Below, in pieces: positions 54,925 to 63,500 of a stretch of DNA of 64,000 nt. The position numbers and the translations under genes were made by a program. Origin of the DNA: Thalassolituus sp. UBA674 (GTDB lineage: Bacteria > Pseudomonadota > Gammaproteobacteria > Pseudomonadales > Oceanobacteraceae); NCBI GenBank assembly GCA_002298335.1, contig DBNK01000017.1, positions 1 through 64,000 on the forward strand. The letters are read 5' to 3'. The stretch's first letter is position 1; each line of letters opens with the position of its first letter. The notes beneath the pieces were generated by a model that worked only from the letters and a program-made list of their open reading frames with translations, ran no database searches and was not told where the DNA came from.

Positions 54925-55548
54925 ATGTCCCGTTCAAAATCCAGTGCCGACTGGCTTAAAGAACATGTCGATGATGTCTGGGTGCAGAAAGCCCAGCAGG
55001 ACGGTTACCGCACCCGTGCCAGTTACAAATTAATCGAGCTGGATGAAAAAGACCGTCTCATGCGCCCGGGCATGACGGTGGTGGACCTTGGCTCTGCCCC
55101 CGGAGGCTGGTCCCAGGTGGTGGCGCAACGGGTGGGCAGCAAAGGCAAGATACTCGCATCAGACATACTGCCGATGGATGCCATCGCCGATGTGACCTTC
55201 ATTCAGGGTGACTTCACCACTGAAGAGGTGTTTGATCAGCTGATGACAGAAATGAACGGGCACCCGGCGGACCTTGTAATTTCAGATATGGCCCCCAACA
55301 TGAGTGGAATGTCCTCCGTTGATCAGCCTGGCTCCATGTATCTGGTGGAACTGGCGCTGGATATGGCACGTCAGGTGCTGAAACCAAACGGGGATTTCGT
55401 GGCCAAAGTGTTCCAGGGAGAGGGTTTTGATGAGTTCATCCGCGAAGCCCGGGGCACATTCAGCAAGGTGGTGATCCGCAAACCCAAGGCTTCCCGGCCT
55501 CGTTCCCGGGAAGTGTATGTTGTTGCTAAAGGTTTCCGTCCGGGCTGA
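54925..55548 (+). CDS. rlmE: 23S rRNA 2'-O-methyltransferase RlmE (FtsJ)
   Basis: 207 aa SAM enzyme methylating U2552 of 23S rRNA. Typical motifs: YRTRASYKLIELDEK with the catalytic Lys, VVDLGSAPGGWSQV for SAM binding, ISDMAPNMSG with the catalytic Asp, and VAKVFQGEGFDEF. Heat-shock gene in E. coli, where it precedes ftsH as here (62 bases between). No clear sigma-32 promoter is visible upstream. Confidence 0.96.
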   Translation: MSRSKSSADWLKEHVDDVWVQKAQQDGYRTRASYKLIELDEKDRLMRPGMTVVDLGSAPGGWSQVVAQRVGSKGKILASDILPMDAIADVTFIQGDFTTEEVFDQLMTEMNGHPADLVISDMAPNMSGMSSVDQPGSMYLVELALDMARQVLKPNGDFVAKVFQGEGFDEFIREARGTFSKVVIRKPKASRPRSREVYVVAKGFRPG

Positions 55549-55610
55549 TTGCCTGCTAAAGTGAGTCTGTTGAGTGGCCCTTTGGGCCAGAAGAAGAGGT
55601 GGTGCCACAC

Positions 55611-57533
55611 ATGGCAAAGAATTTCGTTTTATGGGCTGTTATCGCCGCTGTGCTGATGATGGTCTTCAACAGTTTTAACGTGACCAGCCGGACGAACGAA
55701 CTGTCTTACACAGACTTTATGTCCTCTGTGCAGAACGGCCAGGTTCAGTCTGTGACCATTGCTGGCCAGAGTATCAAGGGCATCAGACAGGATGGCTCGA
55801 CGTTTGAGACGGTTCTGCCTGCCTTTGACGACAAACTCATGGACACCCTGATTGAACGTAAGGTGGATGTGACCGGTGAGAAGCCTGAGAAACAGAGCTT
55901 CCTGACTCAACTGCTGCTGGCATCGCTGCCTATTCTCATCATTATCGCCGTGTTCATGATCTTCATGCGTCAGATGCAGGGCGGTGCCGGTGGACGTGGT
56001 GGCCCGATGGCGTTTGGCAAGAGCAAAGCCAAGCTGCTGAGTGAAGATCAGATCAAAACCACCTTTGAAGACGTTGCCGGCTGTGATGAAGCCAAAGAAG
56101 ACGTGAAAGAGCTGGTTGAATTCCTGCGCGAGCCGGGCAAATACCAGCGTCTCGGCGGTAAGATTCCGCGTGGCGTGCTGATGGTCGGTCAGCCGGGTAC
56201 CGGTAAAACCCTGCTGGCAAAAGCCATTGCCGGTGAAGCGCGTGTACCTTTTTTCTCTATCTCAGGTTCTGACTTCGTTGAGATGTTCGTCGGTGTCGGT
56301 GCTTCCCGTGTCCGCGACATGTTCGAGCAGGCCAAGAAGCAGGCACCCTGTATTATCTTCATCGACGAAATTGATGCCGTGGGTCGTTCCCGTGGTGTTG
56401 GTATCGGCGGTGGTAACGACGAACGCGAACAGACTCTCAACCAGCTGCTGGTAGAGATGGACGGCTTTGAAGTCAACGATGGCATCATCGTGATCGCCGC
56501 AACCAACCGTCCGGACGTGCTGGACCCTGCACTGCTGCGTCCGGGTCGTTTTGACCGTCAGGTTGTGGTCGGTCTGCCGGATATCCGTGGCCGTGAACAG
56601 ATCCTGAAAGTGCACATGAAAAAAGCACCGGTTTCCGATGATGTGAACCCGTCGCTGATTGCCCGTGGTACACCCGGTTTCTCTGGTGCTGACCTGGCCA
56701 ACCTGGTGAATGAAGCCGCACTCTTTGCTGCCCGTGCCAACCGCTCTGAAGTGAGCATGGAAGAATTTGAGAAAGCCAAAGACAAGATCCTTATGGGTGC
56801 TGAGCGCAAAACCATGGTCATGTCTGAGAAAGAAAAAGAGAACACGGCCTATCACGAAGCCGGTCATGCCATTATCGGCCGCCTGGTTCCGGAACACGAC
56901 CCGGTCTACAAGGTCTCCATTATTCCGCGCGGCCGTGCACTGGGTGTGACCATGTTCCTGCCGGAAGAAGACCGTCATTCCATCAGCAAGCGCGGTATCG
57001 AGAGCAATATCTGTTCTCTGTACGGTGGCCGTATTGCCGAAGAGATGACGCTGGGTAAAGACGGTGTGACCACCGGTGCCTCCAATGACATTGAACGCGC
57101 GACCAAGTACGCCCGCAACTATGTCACCAAGTGGGGTCTGTCAGAAAAACTGGGTGCTCAGCTTTATTCAGAAGACGAGCAGAACAGCTATCTGGGCAGC
57201 AGTGGTGGCGGTCAGCTGTCGAACCTGTCGGATGAAACTGCACGCCTGATCGACTCTGAAATCAAAGGTCTGCTGGACCGTTGCTATCAGCGCTCCTTCC
57301 AGTTGCTGGAAGAAAACCGCGATAAGCTGGAGCTGATGAAAGATGCACTGATGGAATATGAAACCATCGACGCGGATCAGATTGACGACATCATGCAGGG
57401 TCGCAAACCACGTCCGCCAAAAGGCTGGGGTGATGGTTCCGGGCCGGCTGCGCCTGCGGCAGAAAGCCGGGATATGGCCTCAGATGATGACGCGGCCATC
57501 GGCAGCAGCAATCCGGCTGGTGAAGGTAACTGA
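55611..57533 (+). CDS. ftsH: ATP-dependent zinc metalloprotease FtsH
   Basis: 640 aa from ATG 55611 (MAKNFVLWAVIAAVLMMVFNSF, matching E. coli FtsH), preceded by AAGAAGAGG. Two membrane helices flank a periplasmic domain. The AAA+ module has Walker A GQPGTGKT (about 193-200) and Walker B FIDEIDAVG; the protease site is HEAGH at 415-419. It degrades membrane and regulatory proteins such as LpxC and sigma-32. The C-terminal tail after residue 600 is Pro/Gly/Ala-rich and disordered. Confidence 0.97.
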   Translation: MAKNFVLWAVIAAVLMMVFNSFNVTSRTNELSYTDFMSSVQNGQVQSVTIAGQSIKGIRQDGSTFETVLPAFDDKLMDTLIERKVDVTGEKPEKQSFLTQLLLASLPILIIIAVFMIFMRQMQGGAGGRGGPMAFGKSKAKLLSEDQIKTTFEDVAGCDEAKEDVKELVEFLREPGKYQRLGGKIPRGVLMVGQPGTGKTLLAKAIAGEARVPFFSISGSDFVEMFVGVGASRVRDMFEQAKKQAPCIIFIDEIDAVGRSRGVGIGGGNDEREQTLNQLLVEMDGFEVNDGIIVIAATNRPDVLDPALLRPGRFDRQVVVGLPDIRGREQILKVHMKKAPVSDDVNPSLIARGTPGFSGADLANLVNEAALFAARANRSEVSMEEFEKAKDKILMGAERKTMVMSEKEKENTAYHEAGHAIIGRLVPEHDPVYKVSIIPRGRALGVTMFLPEEDRHSISKRGIESNICSLYGGRIAEEMTLGKDGVTTGASNDIERATKYARNYVTKWGLSEKLGAQLYSEDEQNSYLGSSGGGQLSNLSDETARLIDSEIKGLLDRCYQRSFQLLEENRDKLELMKDALMEYETIDADQIDDIMQGRKPRPPKGWGDGSGPAAPAAESRDMASDDDAAIGSSNPAGEGN

Positions 57534-57574
57534 TCCGCGGATTGCCACAGCAGACCGGTTGAACCGATCTCAGC

Positions 57575-57597
57575 AAAGGCGGCGACAGCCGCCTTTT
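57575..57597 (+). terminator. Terminator after ftsH
   Basis: AAAGGCGGC and GCCGCCTTTT pair across GACA, followed by GTTTTTA. It separates rlmE-ftsH from folP-glmM. Confidence 0.8.
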
Positions 57598-57647
57598 GTT
57601 TTTATATTCTCCACCTTTTCCGATATTGGCAGAACCTGAGTTACAGC

Positions 57648-58487
57648 GTGAATTTCTCTTTCGGCCAGCGCAGTCTGGATCTCTCCACTCCCCGGGTAAT
57701 GGGTATTCTCAACGTCACCCCGGATTCCTTTTCCGATGGCGGCCTGCACAATACACCGGATGCGGCTTTGCGCTATGCAGAGCAGATGGTGCATGACGGA
57801 GCAGAACTGATCGATGTCGGTGGTGAGTCCACTCGTCCGGGGGCGGCTGTTGTATCGCTGCAGGAAGAGCTCGACCGGGTGATTCCGGTGGTCGAGCGTA
57901 TCCGCGCTCAGCTCGATATTGTTATCTCTGTGGACACCAGTTCACCTCAGGTGATGACAGAAGCTGCCAGCGCCGGAGCCGGGCTGATCAATGACGTACG
58001 CTCGCTGCAGCGCCCCGGTGCTCTGGCGGCGGCGGTGTCGACCGGCCTGCCGGTGTGTCTGATGCACATGCAGGGAGAGCCCGGCACTATGCAGCAGAAC
58101 CCGCAGTACACCGATGTCGTCGCCGAGGTCTCAGCTTTTCTGCAGCGGCGCGCAGCAGAGTGCGAGGCGGCTGGTATACGCCGTGAGCAGATTCTGCTGG
58201 ACCCGGGATTCGGCTTCGGGAAAAGCCTGGAGCATAACTTCAGGCTGCTGAACCAACTGCGTACGCTGACGGAAGCCGGGTATCCCCTGCTGACCGGACT
58301 GTCGCGGAAGCGTATGATTGCCGGGATTCTGGATGACGGCGTTACCCCGGAAGGGCGTGATCCTGCCAGTATGGCCGCCGCTGTGATCTGTGCCATGCAG
58401 GGCGCGGCCATCATCCGTACACACAATGTGAGTCTGACCCGCGATGCGTTGCGGGTGGTTATCCAGACGCTGAAGGAAAATGAATGA
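57648..58487 (+). CDS. folP: Dihydropteroate synthase
   Basis: 279 aa folate enzyme joining p-aminobenzoate to the pterin diphosphate. The GTG start gives MNFSFGQRSLDLSTPRVMGILNVTPDSFSDGG; the LNVTPDSFSDGG loop, DVGGESTRPGA and LLTGLSRKRMIAG are the family signatures that form the pterin and sulfonamide-sensitive pABA sites. The ribosome-binding site is weak (GAG only). It overlaps glmM by 4 bp, so the pair is translationally coupled, as in E. coli. Confidence 0.96.
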   Translation: MNFSFGQRSLDLSTPRVMGILNVTPDSFSDGGLHNTPDAALRYAEQMVHDGAELIDVGGESTRPGAAVVSLQEELDRVIPVVERIRAQLDIVISVDTSSPQVMTEAASAGAGLINDVRSLQRPGALAAAVSTGLPVCLMHMQGEPGTMQQNPQYTDVVAEVSAFLQRRAAECEAAGIRREQILLDPGFGFGKSLEHNFRLLNQLRTLTEAGYPLLTGLSRKRMIAGILDDGVTPEGRDPASMAAAVICAMQGAAIIRTHNVSLTRDALRVVIQTLKENE

Positions 58488-59818
58488 CCCGTAAATATTT
58501 CGGTACTGATGGTATCCGTGGCCGTGTCGGCACCGACCCGATTACGCCAGAATTTGTTATGCGCCTTGGCTGGGCCGCGGGGCGAGTGTTTGCTGAACAG
58601 GGTGGCGGCCAGATCCTGATCGGGAAAGACACCCGTATCTCCGGTTATATGTTTGAGTCTGCACTGGAAGCCGGTCTGTCAGCCGCAGGTGTGGATATCG
58701 GTCTGCTGGGTCCGATTCCGACACCGGGCATTGCCTATCTGACCCGCACATTCCGGGCGCAGGCGGGCATCGTGATCAGCGCTTCACATAACCCCTATTA
58801 CGACAACGGCATCAAATTCTTCTCTGGCAAAGGCACCAAGTTGCCGGATGAAACCGAACTCAAGATCGAGTCGTTTCTGGATCAGCCGATGACCTGCGTT
58901 GCCCCGGATAAACTCGGGAAAGCCCGGCGCATCAACGATGCGGCAGGCCGTTATGTGGAGTTCTGCAAAGGCACAGCAGCCAACCTGAATCTGCGTGGGC
59001 TGAAGCTGGTGCTGGATTGCGGTCACGGTGCCACGTATCAGATAGCCCCTCTGGTGTTCACTGAGCTTGGGGCCACTGTATCCACCATCGGTAATAATCC
59101 GGATGGCCTCAATATCAACCAGAACTGTGGTTCTACCGATCTGGCAGCACTCAAAGCCCGGGTGCTGGAAACGGGGGCGGATCTGGGCATCGCTTTTGAT
59201 GGTGATGGTGACCGGGTCATGATGATTGACCACACAGGTGAAGAGGTGGACGGTGATCAGATGCTGTTCATTATCACCAGCCATGCGCATGCCAGTGGTC
59301 GTCTGTACGGTGGTGTGGTGGGCACTCTGATGAGTAATCTGGGCCTCGAGCTGGGTCTGCGTGAGCAGGGCATCGAATTCCGCCGCGCCAAAGTGGGTGA
59401 CCGTTATGTGATGCAGGTGCTGGAAGAAACCGGCTGGCGCTATGGGGGCGAATCGTCCGGTCATATTCTCTGCCTGGATGCCAATACCACAGGTGACGGT
59501 ATTGTCTCTGCATTGCAGGTGCTGCTTGCCTTGCGCGATACCGGTACTGGTTTGCATGAGTGGCAGACGCGTATGAGCCGTATGCCGCAGACCATGATCA
59601 ATGTCCGGCGCAATAAAACGGTCAATCTCGATGACAACACTGAGATTCAGGCGGCGGTAAAAGCGACTGAGAAAAAACTGGCCGACAGGGGGCGCGTGCT
59701 TCTGCGTCCGTCCGGTACTGAGCCGCTGGTGCGGGTCATGGTGGAAGGCGAGGACCCGGTGGTGACTCAGCTGCTGGCGCAGGAGTTAGCTGAGGCCGTG
59801 GAAAAAGCGCTTTCATGA
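58484..59818 (+). CDS. glmM: Phosphoglucosamine mutase
   Basis: 444 aa, standard length. Interconverts glucosamine 6- and 1-phosphate on the route to UDP-GlcNAc for peptidoglycan and LPS. The phosphorylated Ser101 sits in ISASHNPYYDNGIKFF; the metal loop is FDGDGDRVMM; the sugar loop is YGGESSGHI; and the phosphate loop is LRPSGTEPLVRVM. It begins inside the last codons of folP (ATGA overlap). Confidence 0.97.
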   Translation: MTRKYFGTDGIRGRVGTDPITPEFVMRLGWAAGRVFAEQGGGQILIGKDTRISGYMFESALEAGLSAAGVDIGLLGPIPTPGIAYLTRTFRAQAGIVISASHNPYYDNGIKFFSGKGTKLPDETELKIESFLDQPMTCVAPDKLGKARRINDAAGRYVEFCKGTAANLNLRGLKLVLDCGHGATYQIAPLVFTELGATVSTIGNNPDGLNINQNCGSTDLAALKARVLETGADLGIAFDGDGDRVMMIDHTGEEVDGDQMLFIITSHAHASGRLYGGVVGTLMSNLGLELGLREQGIEFRRAKVGDRYVMQVLEETGWRYGGESSGHILCLDANTTGDGIVSALQVLLALRDTGTGLHEWQTRMSRMPQTMINVRRNKTVNLDDNTEIQAAVKATEKKLADRGRVLLRPSGTEPLVRVMVEGEDPVVTQLLAQELAEAVEKALS

Positions 59819-59897
59819 CAGGTACTTGTAGGAATATCGGCTTGTTTCAGTCAGATATCTCGTATAGTATCTGCGCTCTTTAATTTTGGGGGAAGGC

Positions 59898-60638
59898 ATG
59901 CGACGCACGCTGGTAGCAGGCAACTGGAAAATGAACGCGTCACTGGACAGCACCAGAGGGTTGCTGACCGGTCTGACTGCGGCAGGTTCTCAGAACTGCG
60001 ACGTAGCGGTGTTTCCTCCCTTCCCTTATCTGGCACTCGCTGCAGAGCTGCTGCAGGACAGCGGCATTGCACTGGGTGCGCAGAACTGTTCTGACGAAGA
60101 CAGTGGTGCTTTCACCGGTGAGGTATCAGCCAGCATGTTGGTTGATACAGGCTGTTCGATGGGGCTGGTGGGTCACTCCGAACGCCGCGCTCTGTACGGT
60201 GAGACGGATTACACTGTGCTGGCCAAGACCCGGAAATTGCTGGAAAACGGCATGGTAGCCGTGGTCTGTGTGGGCGAGACGCTGGAGCAGCGCAAAGCAT
60301 TGCGTGAAGAAACCGTGGTCTCTGAGCAGCTGAATCTGCTGATTGGTGAGCTGAGCAATGCCGACTGGGACAAGGTTGTGATTGCTTATGAGCCTGTCTG
60401 GGCGATTGGTACGGGTGAGACGGCGACGCCGGAGCAGGCGCAGTCAATGCACGCTTTCATCCGCTCAGAACTGAAGCGCGTCAGCGGCAGTGTTGCTGAA
60501 AAAACGCGGGTTCTGTATGGCGGTAGTGTAAAAGCTGCAAACGCCGCAGAACTGTTTGCCAAGCCGGATGTGGATGGTGCCCTTGTTGGCGGTGCTTCTC
60601 TGGACATTAACGAATTTCTGAAAATCTGTCGGGCATAA
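59898..60638 (+). CDS. tpiA: Triosephosphate isomerase
   Basis: 246 aa from ATG 59898, preceded by GGGGGAAGG; it opens RRTLVAGNWKMN. The catalytic residues are visible: Lys in GNWKMN, His in GHSERR and Glu in VIAYEPVWAIGTG. The phosphate loop is LYGGSVKAANA and DGALVGGASL. It interconverts DHAP and glyceraldehyde 3-phosphate, linking glycerol catabolism (glpDK) to glycolysis. secG starts 13 bases later, the usual arrangement. Confidence 0.97.
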   Translation: MRRTLVAGNWKMNASLDSTRGLLTGLTAAGSQNCDVAVFPPFPYLALAAELLQDSGIALGAQNCSDEDSGAFTGEVSASMLVDTGCSMGLVGHSERRALYGETDYTVLAKTRKLLENGMVAVVCVGETLEQRKALREETVVSEQLNLLIGELSNADWDKVVIAYEPVWAIGTGETATPEQAQSMHAFIRSELKRVSGSVAEKTRVLYGGSVKAANAAELFAKPDVDGALVGGASLDINEFLKICRA

Positions 60639-60651
60639 GGTCCTGGTTTCT

Positions 60652-61050
60652 ATGGAACAAATTATTCTGATCGTACATATCGCACTCTCTGTGGGTATCG
60701 TGGCCTTCGTGCTGCTGCAACAGGGCAAAGGTGCGGATGCCGGTGCTTCTTTTGGCTCCGGTTCTTCACAGACTGTGTTCGGCCCTCAGGGATCGGCCAC
60801 ATTTCTCAGCCGGATCACCGCGATTCTGGCCACGCTTTTCTTCGTAACCAGCCTGGGTCTGGGTGTGTACGCCAAGCGTCACGCCGAAGGTCTGAACGAT
60901 TTCGGAATTCCTCAGATTGAGGAAGCTGAAGTTCTTGAGCAGGATGCCCCGGTTGTGGAAGAATACGTGCCGGCCGCAGATGAGCCGGTTCTGGATGCTT
61001 CTGCAGAAGGTGATCAGCCTGCTGTGGAAACCTCTGAAGAGTCGCAGTAA
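60652..61050 (+). CDS. secG: Preprotein translocase subunit SecG
   Basis: 132 aa inner-membrane protein. Two helices: residues 3-21 (IILIVHIALSVGIVAFVLL) and about 55-75 (ITAILATLFFVTSLGLGVY), with the conserved QQGKGADAGASFGSGSSQTVFG loop between them in order. It assists the SecYE channel. The C-terminal tail of about 55 residues is acidic and longer than in E. coli. A tRNA-Leu gene follows, possibly on the same transcript. Confidence 0.94.
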   Translation: MEQIILIVHIALSVGIVAFVLLQQGKGADAGASFGSGSSQTVFGPQGSATFLSRITAILATLFFVTSLGLGVYAKRHAEGLNDFGIPQIEEAEVLEQDAPVVEEYVPAADEPVLDASAEGDQPAVETSEESQ

Positions 61051-61066
61051 CGACTCAGTCAAACGT

Positions 61067-61152
61067 GCGGATGTGGTGGAATTGGTAGACACGCCATCTT
61101 GAGGGGGTGGTGAGCTATGCTCGTGCGAGTTCGAGTCTCGCCATCCGCACCA
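61067..61152 (+). tRNA. tRNA-Leu (anticodon GAG)
   Basis: An 86-nt class II tRNA with encoded CCA. Acceptor arms GCGGATG and CATCCGC pair over 7 bases, discriminator A, CCA at 61150-61152. The anticodon loop TTGAGGG holds GAG at 61101-61103, flanked by stem CCATC/GGTGG. The long variable arm and T-loop GTTCGAGTC are present. It lies 16 bases after secG, as in many gammaproteobacteria. Confidence 0.96.
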
Positions 61153-61312
61153 TCTTCCGGCCGGTTAGTGTTAATAACCTCCGGAATTCTGAATTTCTCT
61201 GTCTCTGATGACTTCATGTCATCATCAGAAACAGCTCAGGGAATGAATCTCTTGGGGTTCAGGCCTTGTTAGCTCGCAATCTGTATTCGTTTTGAATATA
61301 ATGTGCGGGCTT

Positions 61313-61340
61313 AAAAAGCCCCTCATGTCAGGGGCTTTTT
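61313..61340 (+). terminator. Terminator after tRNA-Leu / leader hairpin 1
   Basis: AAAAAGCCCCT and AGGGGCTTTTT pair around a 6-base loop with a T-run. It may end the secG-tRNA transcript or stop leader transcripts of rimP. Confidence 0.85.
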
Positions 61341-61442
61341 AGCAGCTGGGGATCTGCTTTGCAGAACACCGGCAAAGTCACAGAGTGCTGGGGCGACAAA
61401 GGCGTTGCTGACCGGTACTCGCGCTGCATAGTGCAGCCGATG

Positions 61443-61468
61443 ACTGGGCACCTGATGCCCAGTTTTTG
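61443..61468 (+). terminator. Leader hairpin 2 just ahead of rimP
   Basis: ACTGGGCA and TGCCCAGT form a perfect 8-bp stem around CCTGA, followed by T5, 32 bases upstream of the rimP start. Confidence 0.75.
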
Positions 61469-61499
61469 TTTGTAGCGGAAATATTCCGGGGAGTTGCGA

Positions 61500-61958
61500 T
61501 TGGCCAGACATCAGCAGTTAACAGAGATGCTTGCACCTGTGGTGGAATCCATGGGGTTTGTATTCTGGGGGCTGGAATTTATGTCAAATGGCAAGCATTC
61601 CATGCTGCGTATTTTTATTGATCATGAAGATGGCATCACCGTCGACAACTGCGCCGATGTCAGCCGTCAGATCAGCAGTGTTCTGGATGTAGAAGATCCT
61701 ATTTCTCAGGAATACAACCTGGAAGTATCGTCGCCGGGCATGGACCGTCCGATCTTCACGCTGGAGCAGTACGCTGCCCTGGCCGGAAATATTGTAGAAG
61801 TCCGTCTGCGTATGGCGTTTGACGGACGTCGTAAATTCAAAGGCCGGTTGGTCGGTGTTGAACAGGAAGATGTGGTCGTCCATGTGGACGATAACGAATA
61901 TCTGCTGCCGTTCGAGCTGATTGACAAGGCGCATGTCGTTCCACAGTTCAAGGACTAA
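61500..61958 (+). CDS. rimP: Ribosome maturation factor RimP
   Basis: 152 aa from TTG 61500, which stands six bases after GGGGAG; a TTG six bases earlier would abut that site and is unlikely. The N-terminal domain (LAPVVESMGFVFWGLEF, LRIFIDHEDGITVDNCADVSRQIS) and the family signature YNLEVSSPGMDRPIF identify it. It helps 30S assembly. nusA begins 20 bases later; the operon order rimP-nusA-infB is universal in this group. Confidence 0.95.
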   Translation: MARHQQLTEMLAPVVESMGFVFWGLEFMSNGKHSMLRIFIDHEDGITVDNCADVSRQISSVLDVEDPISQEYNLEVSSPGMDRPIFTLEQYAALAGNIVEVRLRMAFDGRRKFKGRLVGVEQEDVVVHVDDNEYLLPFELIDKAHVVPQFKD

Positions 61959-61978
61959 AAGTACAACGAGGCTGGATG

Positions 61979-63475
61979 ATGAACAAAGAAATTCTCCTGG
62001 TCGCAGAAGCGGTATCCAACGAAAAAGGCGTCTCTAAAGAGATCATTTTTGAAGCGATCGAAGCCGCTCTGGCCGGTGCCGCCAAGCGTCGTTATGAAGA
62101 CGAAAACGCCACCATTCGTGTCGATATCGACCGCAAGACCGGCGAATACGAAACCTTCCGCAGCTGGCTGGTGGTCAGTAACGATGTGGTTCCGGGTCTG
62201 GGTGATGAGCTGACTCTGCAGGAAGCGCACGAAATTGATACCAACCTGCAGCCGGGTGATACCTACGAAGTCCAGATTGAAAATCCGGAATTCGGCCGTA
62301 TTGCCGCGCAGGCCGCTAAACAGATTATCGTACAGAAAGTACGTGAAGCAGAACGTGCTCAGGTCGTGGCTCAGTATGAGCACCGTCTGGGTGAACTGAT
62401 CAGCGGAACCGTGAAGAAAGTGACCCGCGATTTCGTGATTGTTGATCTGGGTAACAATGCTGAAGCACTCATGCCTAAAGATCAGCTCATTGGTCGTGAA
62501 ATCGTCCGTATGGGTGACCGCGTACGCGCCATCCTCAACGAGATCCGCCCTGAAAACCGCGGTCCGCAGCTGATGCTGAGCCGTACCGTTCCGGCCATGC
62601 TGATGGAACTCTTCCGCATCGAAGTACCGGAAATTGCGGAAGAAGTCATTGAGATCAAAGGTGCTGCCCGTGACCCGGGTTCACGCGCCAAGATTGCCGT
62701 GAAATCCAACGACAAGCGTATCGACCCTGTCGGTGCCTGTGTTGGTATGCGTGGTGCCCGTGTTCAGGCAGTGACCAACGAACTGGGTGGTAACGAACGT
62801 ATTGATATCGTGCTCTGGGACGACAACCCGGCGCAGCTGGTGATCAATGCTATGGCCCCTGCAGATGTGGCTTCCATCGTAGTGGATGAAGACTCTCACT
62901 CCATGGACGTGGCAGTAGCAGAAGACAACCTGGCTCAGGCCATCGGCCGCGGTGGCCAGAACGTGCGTCTGGCATCCGAACTGACCGGTTGGGAAATCAA
63001 TGTGATGACCGAATCGGAAGCGGTCGAGAAGCAGAACGAAGAAGCTTCAGCGTATGTGGGCGTATTTATGGACTCGCTCGATATCGATGAAGACTTTGCA
63101 CTGCTGCTGGTTGAAGAGGGCTTCACCACTCTGGAAGAAGTGGCGTATGTCCCCATGGAAGAAATGCTGCAGATCGAAGGTCTGGATGAAGACGTCGTCA
63201 TCGAACTGCGTAACCGTGCAAAAGACGCGCTGTTGACCAGTGCCCTGGCGTCCGAAGAAAAACTTGAAGCCGCTGAACCAGCAGAAGATCTGCTGACAAT
63301 GGACGGGATGGAAAAGCATCTTGCCCTGGTCCTGGCCAGCAAAGGTATCTGCACAATGGAAGATCTTGCCGAGCAATCCATTGATGACCTGCTGGATATT
63401 GAGGGCATGACCGAAGAGAAAGCGGGTGAGCTGATCATGACTGCCCGTAAGCCCTGGTTTGAAGGCACTGAATAA
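61979..63475 (+). CDS. nusA: Transcription termination/antitermination factor NusA
   Basis: 498 aa from ATG 61979 (MNKEILLVAEAVSNEKG), which has better spacing from GAGG than the ATG three bases earlier. Domain order: N-terminal polymerase-binding domain, S1 domain (ELISGTVKKVTRDFVIVDLG), two KH domains (CVGMRGARVQAVTNELGGNERIDIV; QAIGRGGQNVRLASELTGW), and two acidic repeats at the C-terminus (about 365-425 and 435-490) as in E. coli. It controls pausing, termination and rRNA antitermination. Confidence 0.97.
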   Translation: MNKEILLVAEAVSNEKGVSKEIIFEAIEAALAGAAKRRYEDENATIRVDIDRKTGEYETFRSWLVVSNDVVPGLGDELTLQEAHEIDTNLQPGDTYEVQIENPEFGRIAAQAAKQIIVQKVREAERAQVVAQYEHRLGELISGTVKKVTRDFVIVDLGNNAEALMPKDQLIGREIVRMGDRVRAILNEIRPENRGPQLMLSRTVPAMLMELFRIEVPEIAEEVIEIKGAARDPGSRAKIAVKSNDKRIDPVGACVGMRGARVQAVTNELGGNERIDIVLWDDNPAQLVINAMAPADVASIVVDEDSHSMDVAVAEDNLAQAIGRGGQNVRLASELTGWEINVMTESEAVEKQNEEASAYVGVFMDSLDIDEDFALLLVEEGFTTLEEVAYVPMEEMLQIEGLDEDVVIELRNRAKDALLTSALASEEKLEAAEPAEDLLTMDGMEKHLALVLASKGICTMEDLAEQSIDDLLDIEGMTEEKAGELIMTARKPWFEGTE

Positions 63476-63500
63476 GACACGCTCGGCATAGGAGAAACGT

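Larger units (their letters stand above)
61153..61499. promoter_or_regulatory. Leader region of rimP-nusA-infB
   Basis: No gene is seen. A TATAAT hexamer (61297-61302) could be the -10 of a promoter, though no good -35 stands at 16-18 bases. Two terminator-like hairpins follow before rimP (listed separately). In E. coli this operon is autoregulated through NusA-dependent termination in the leader. Confidence 0.45.
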
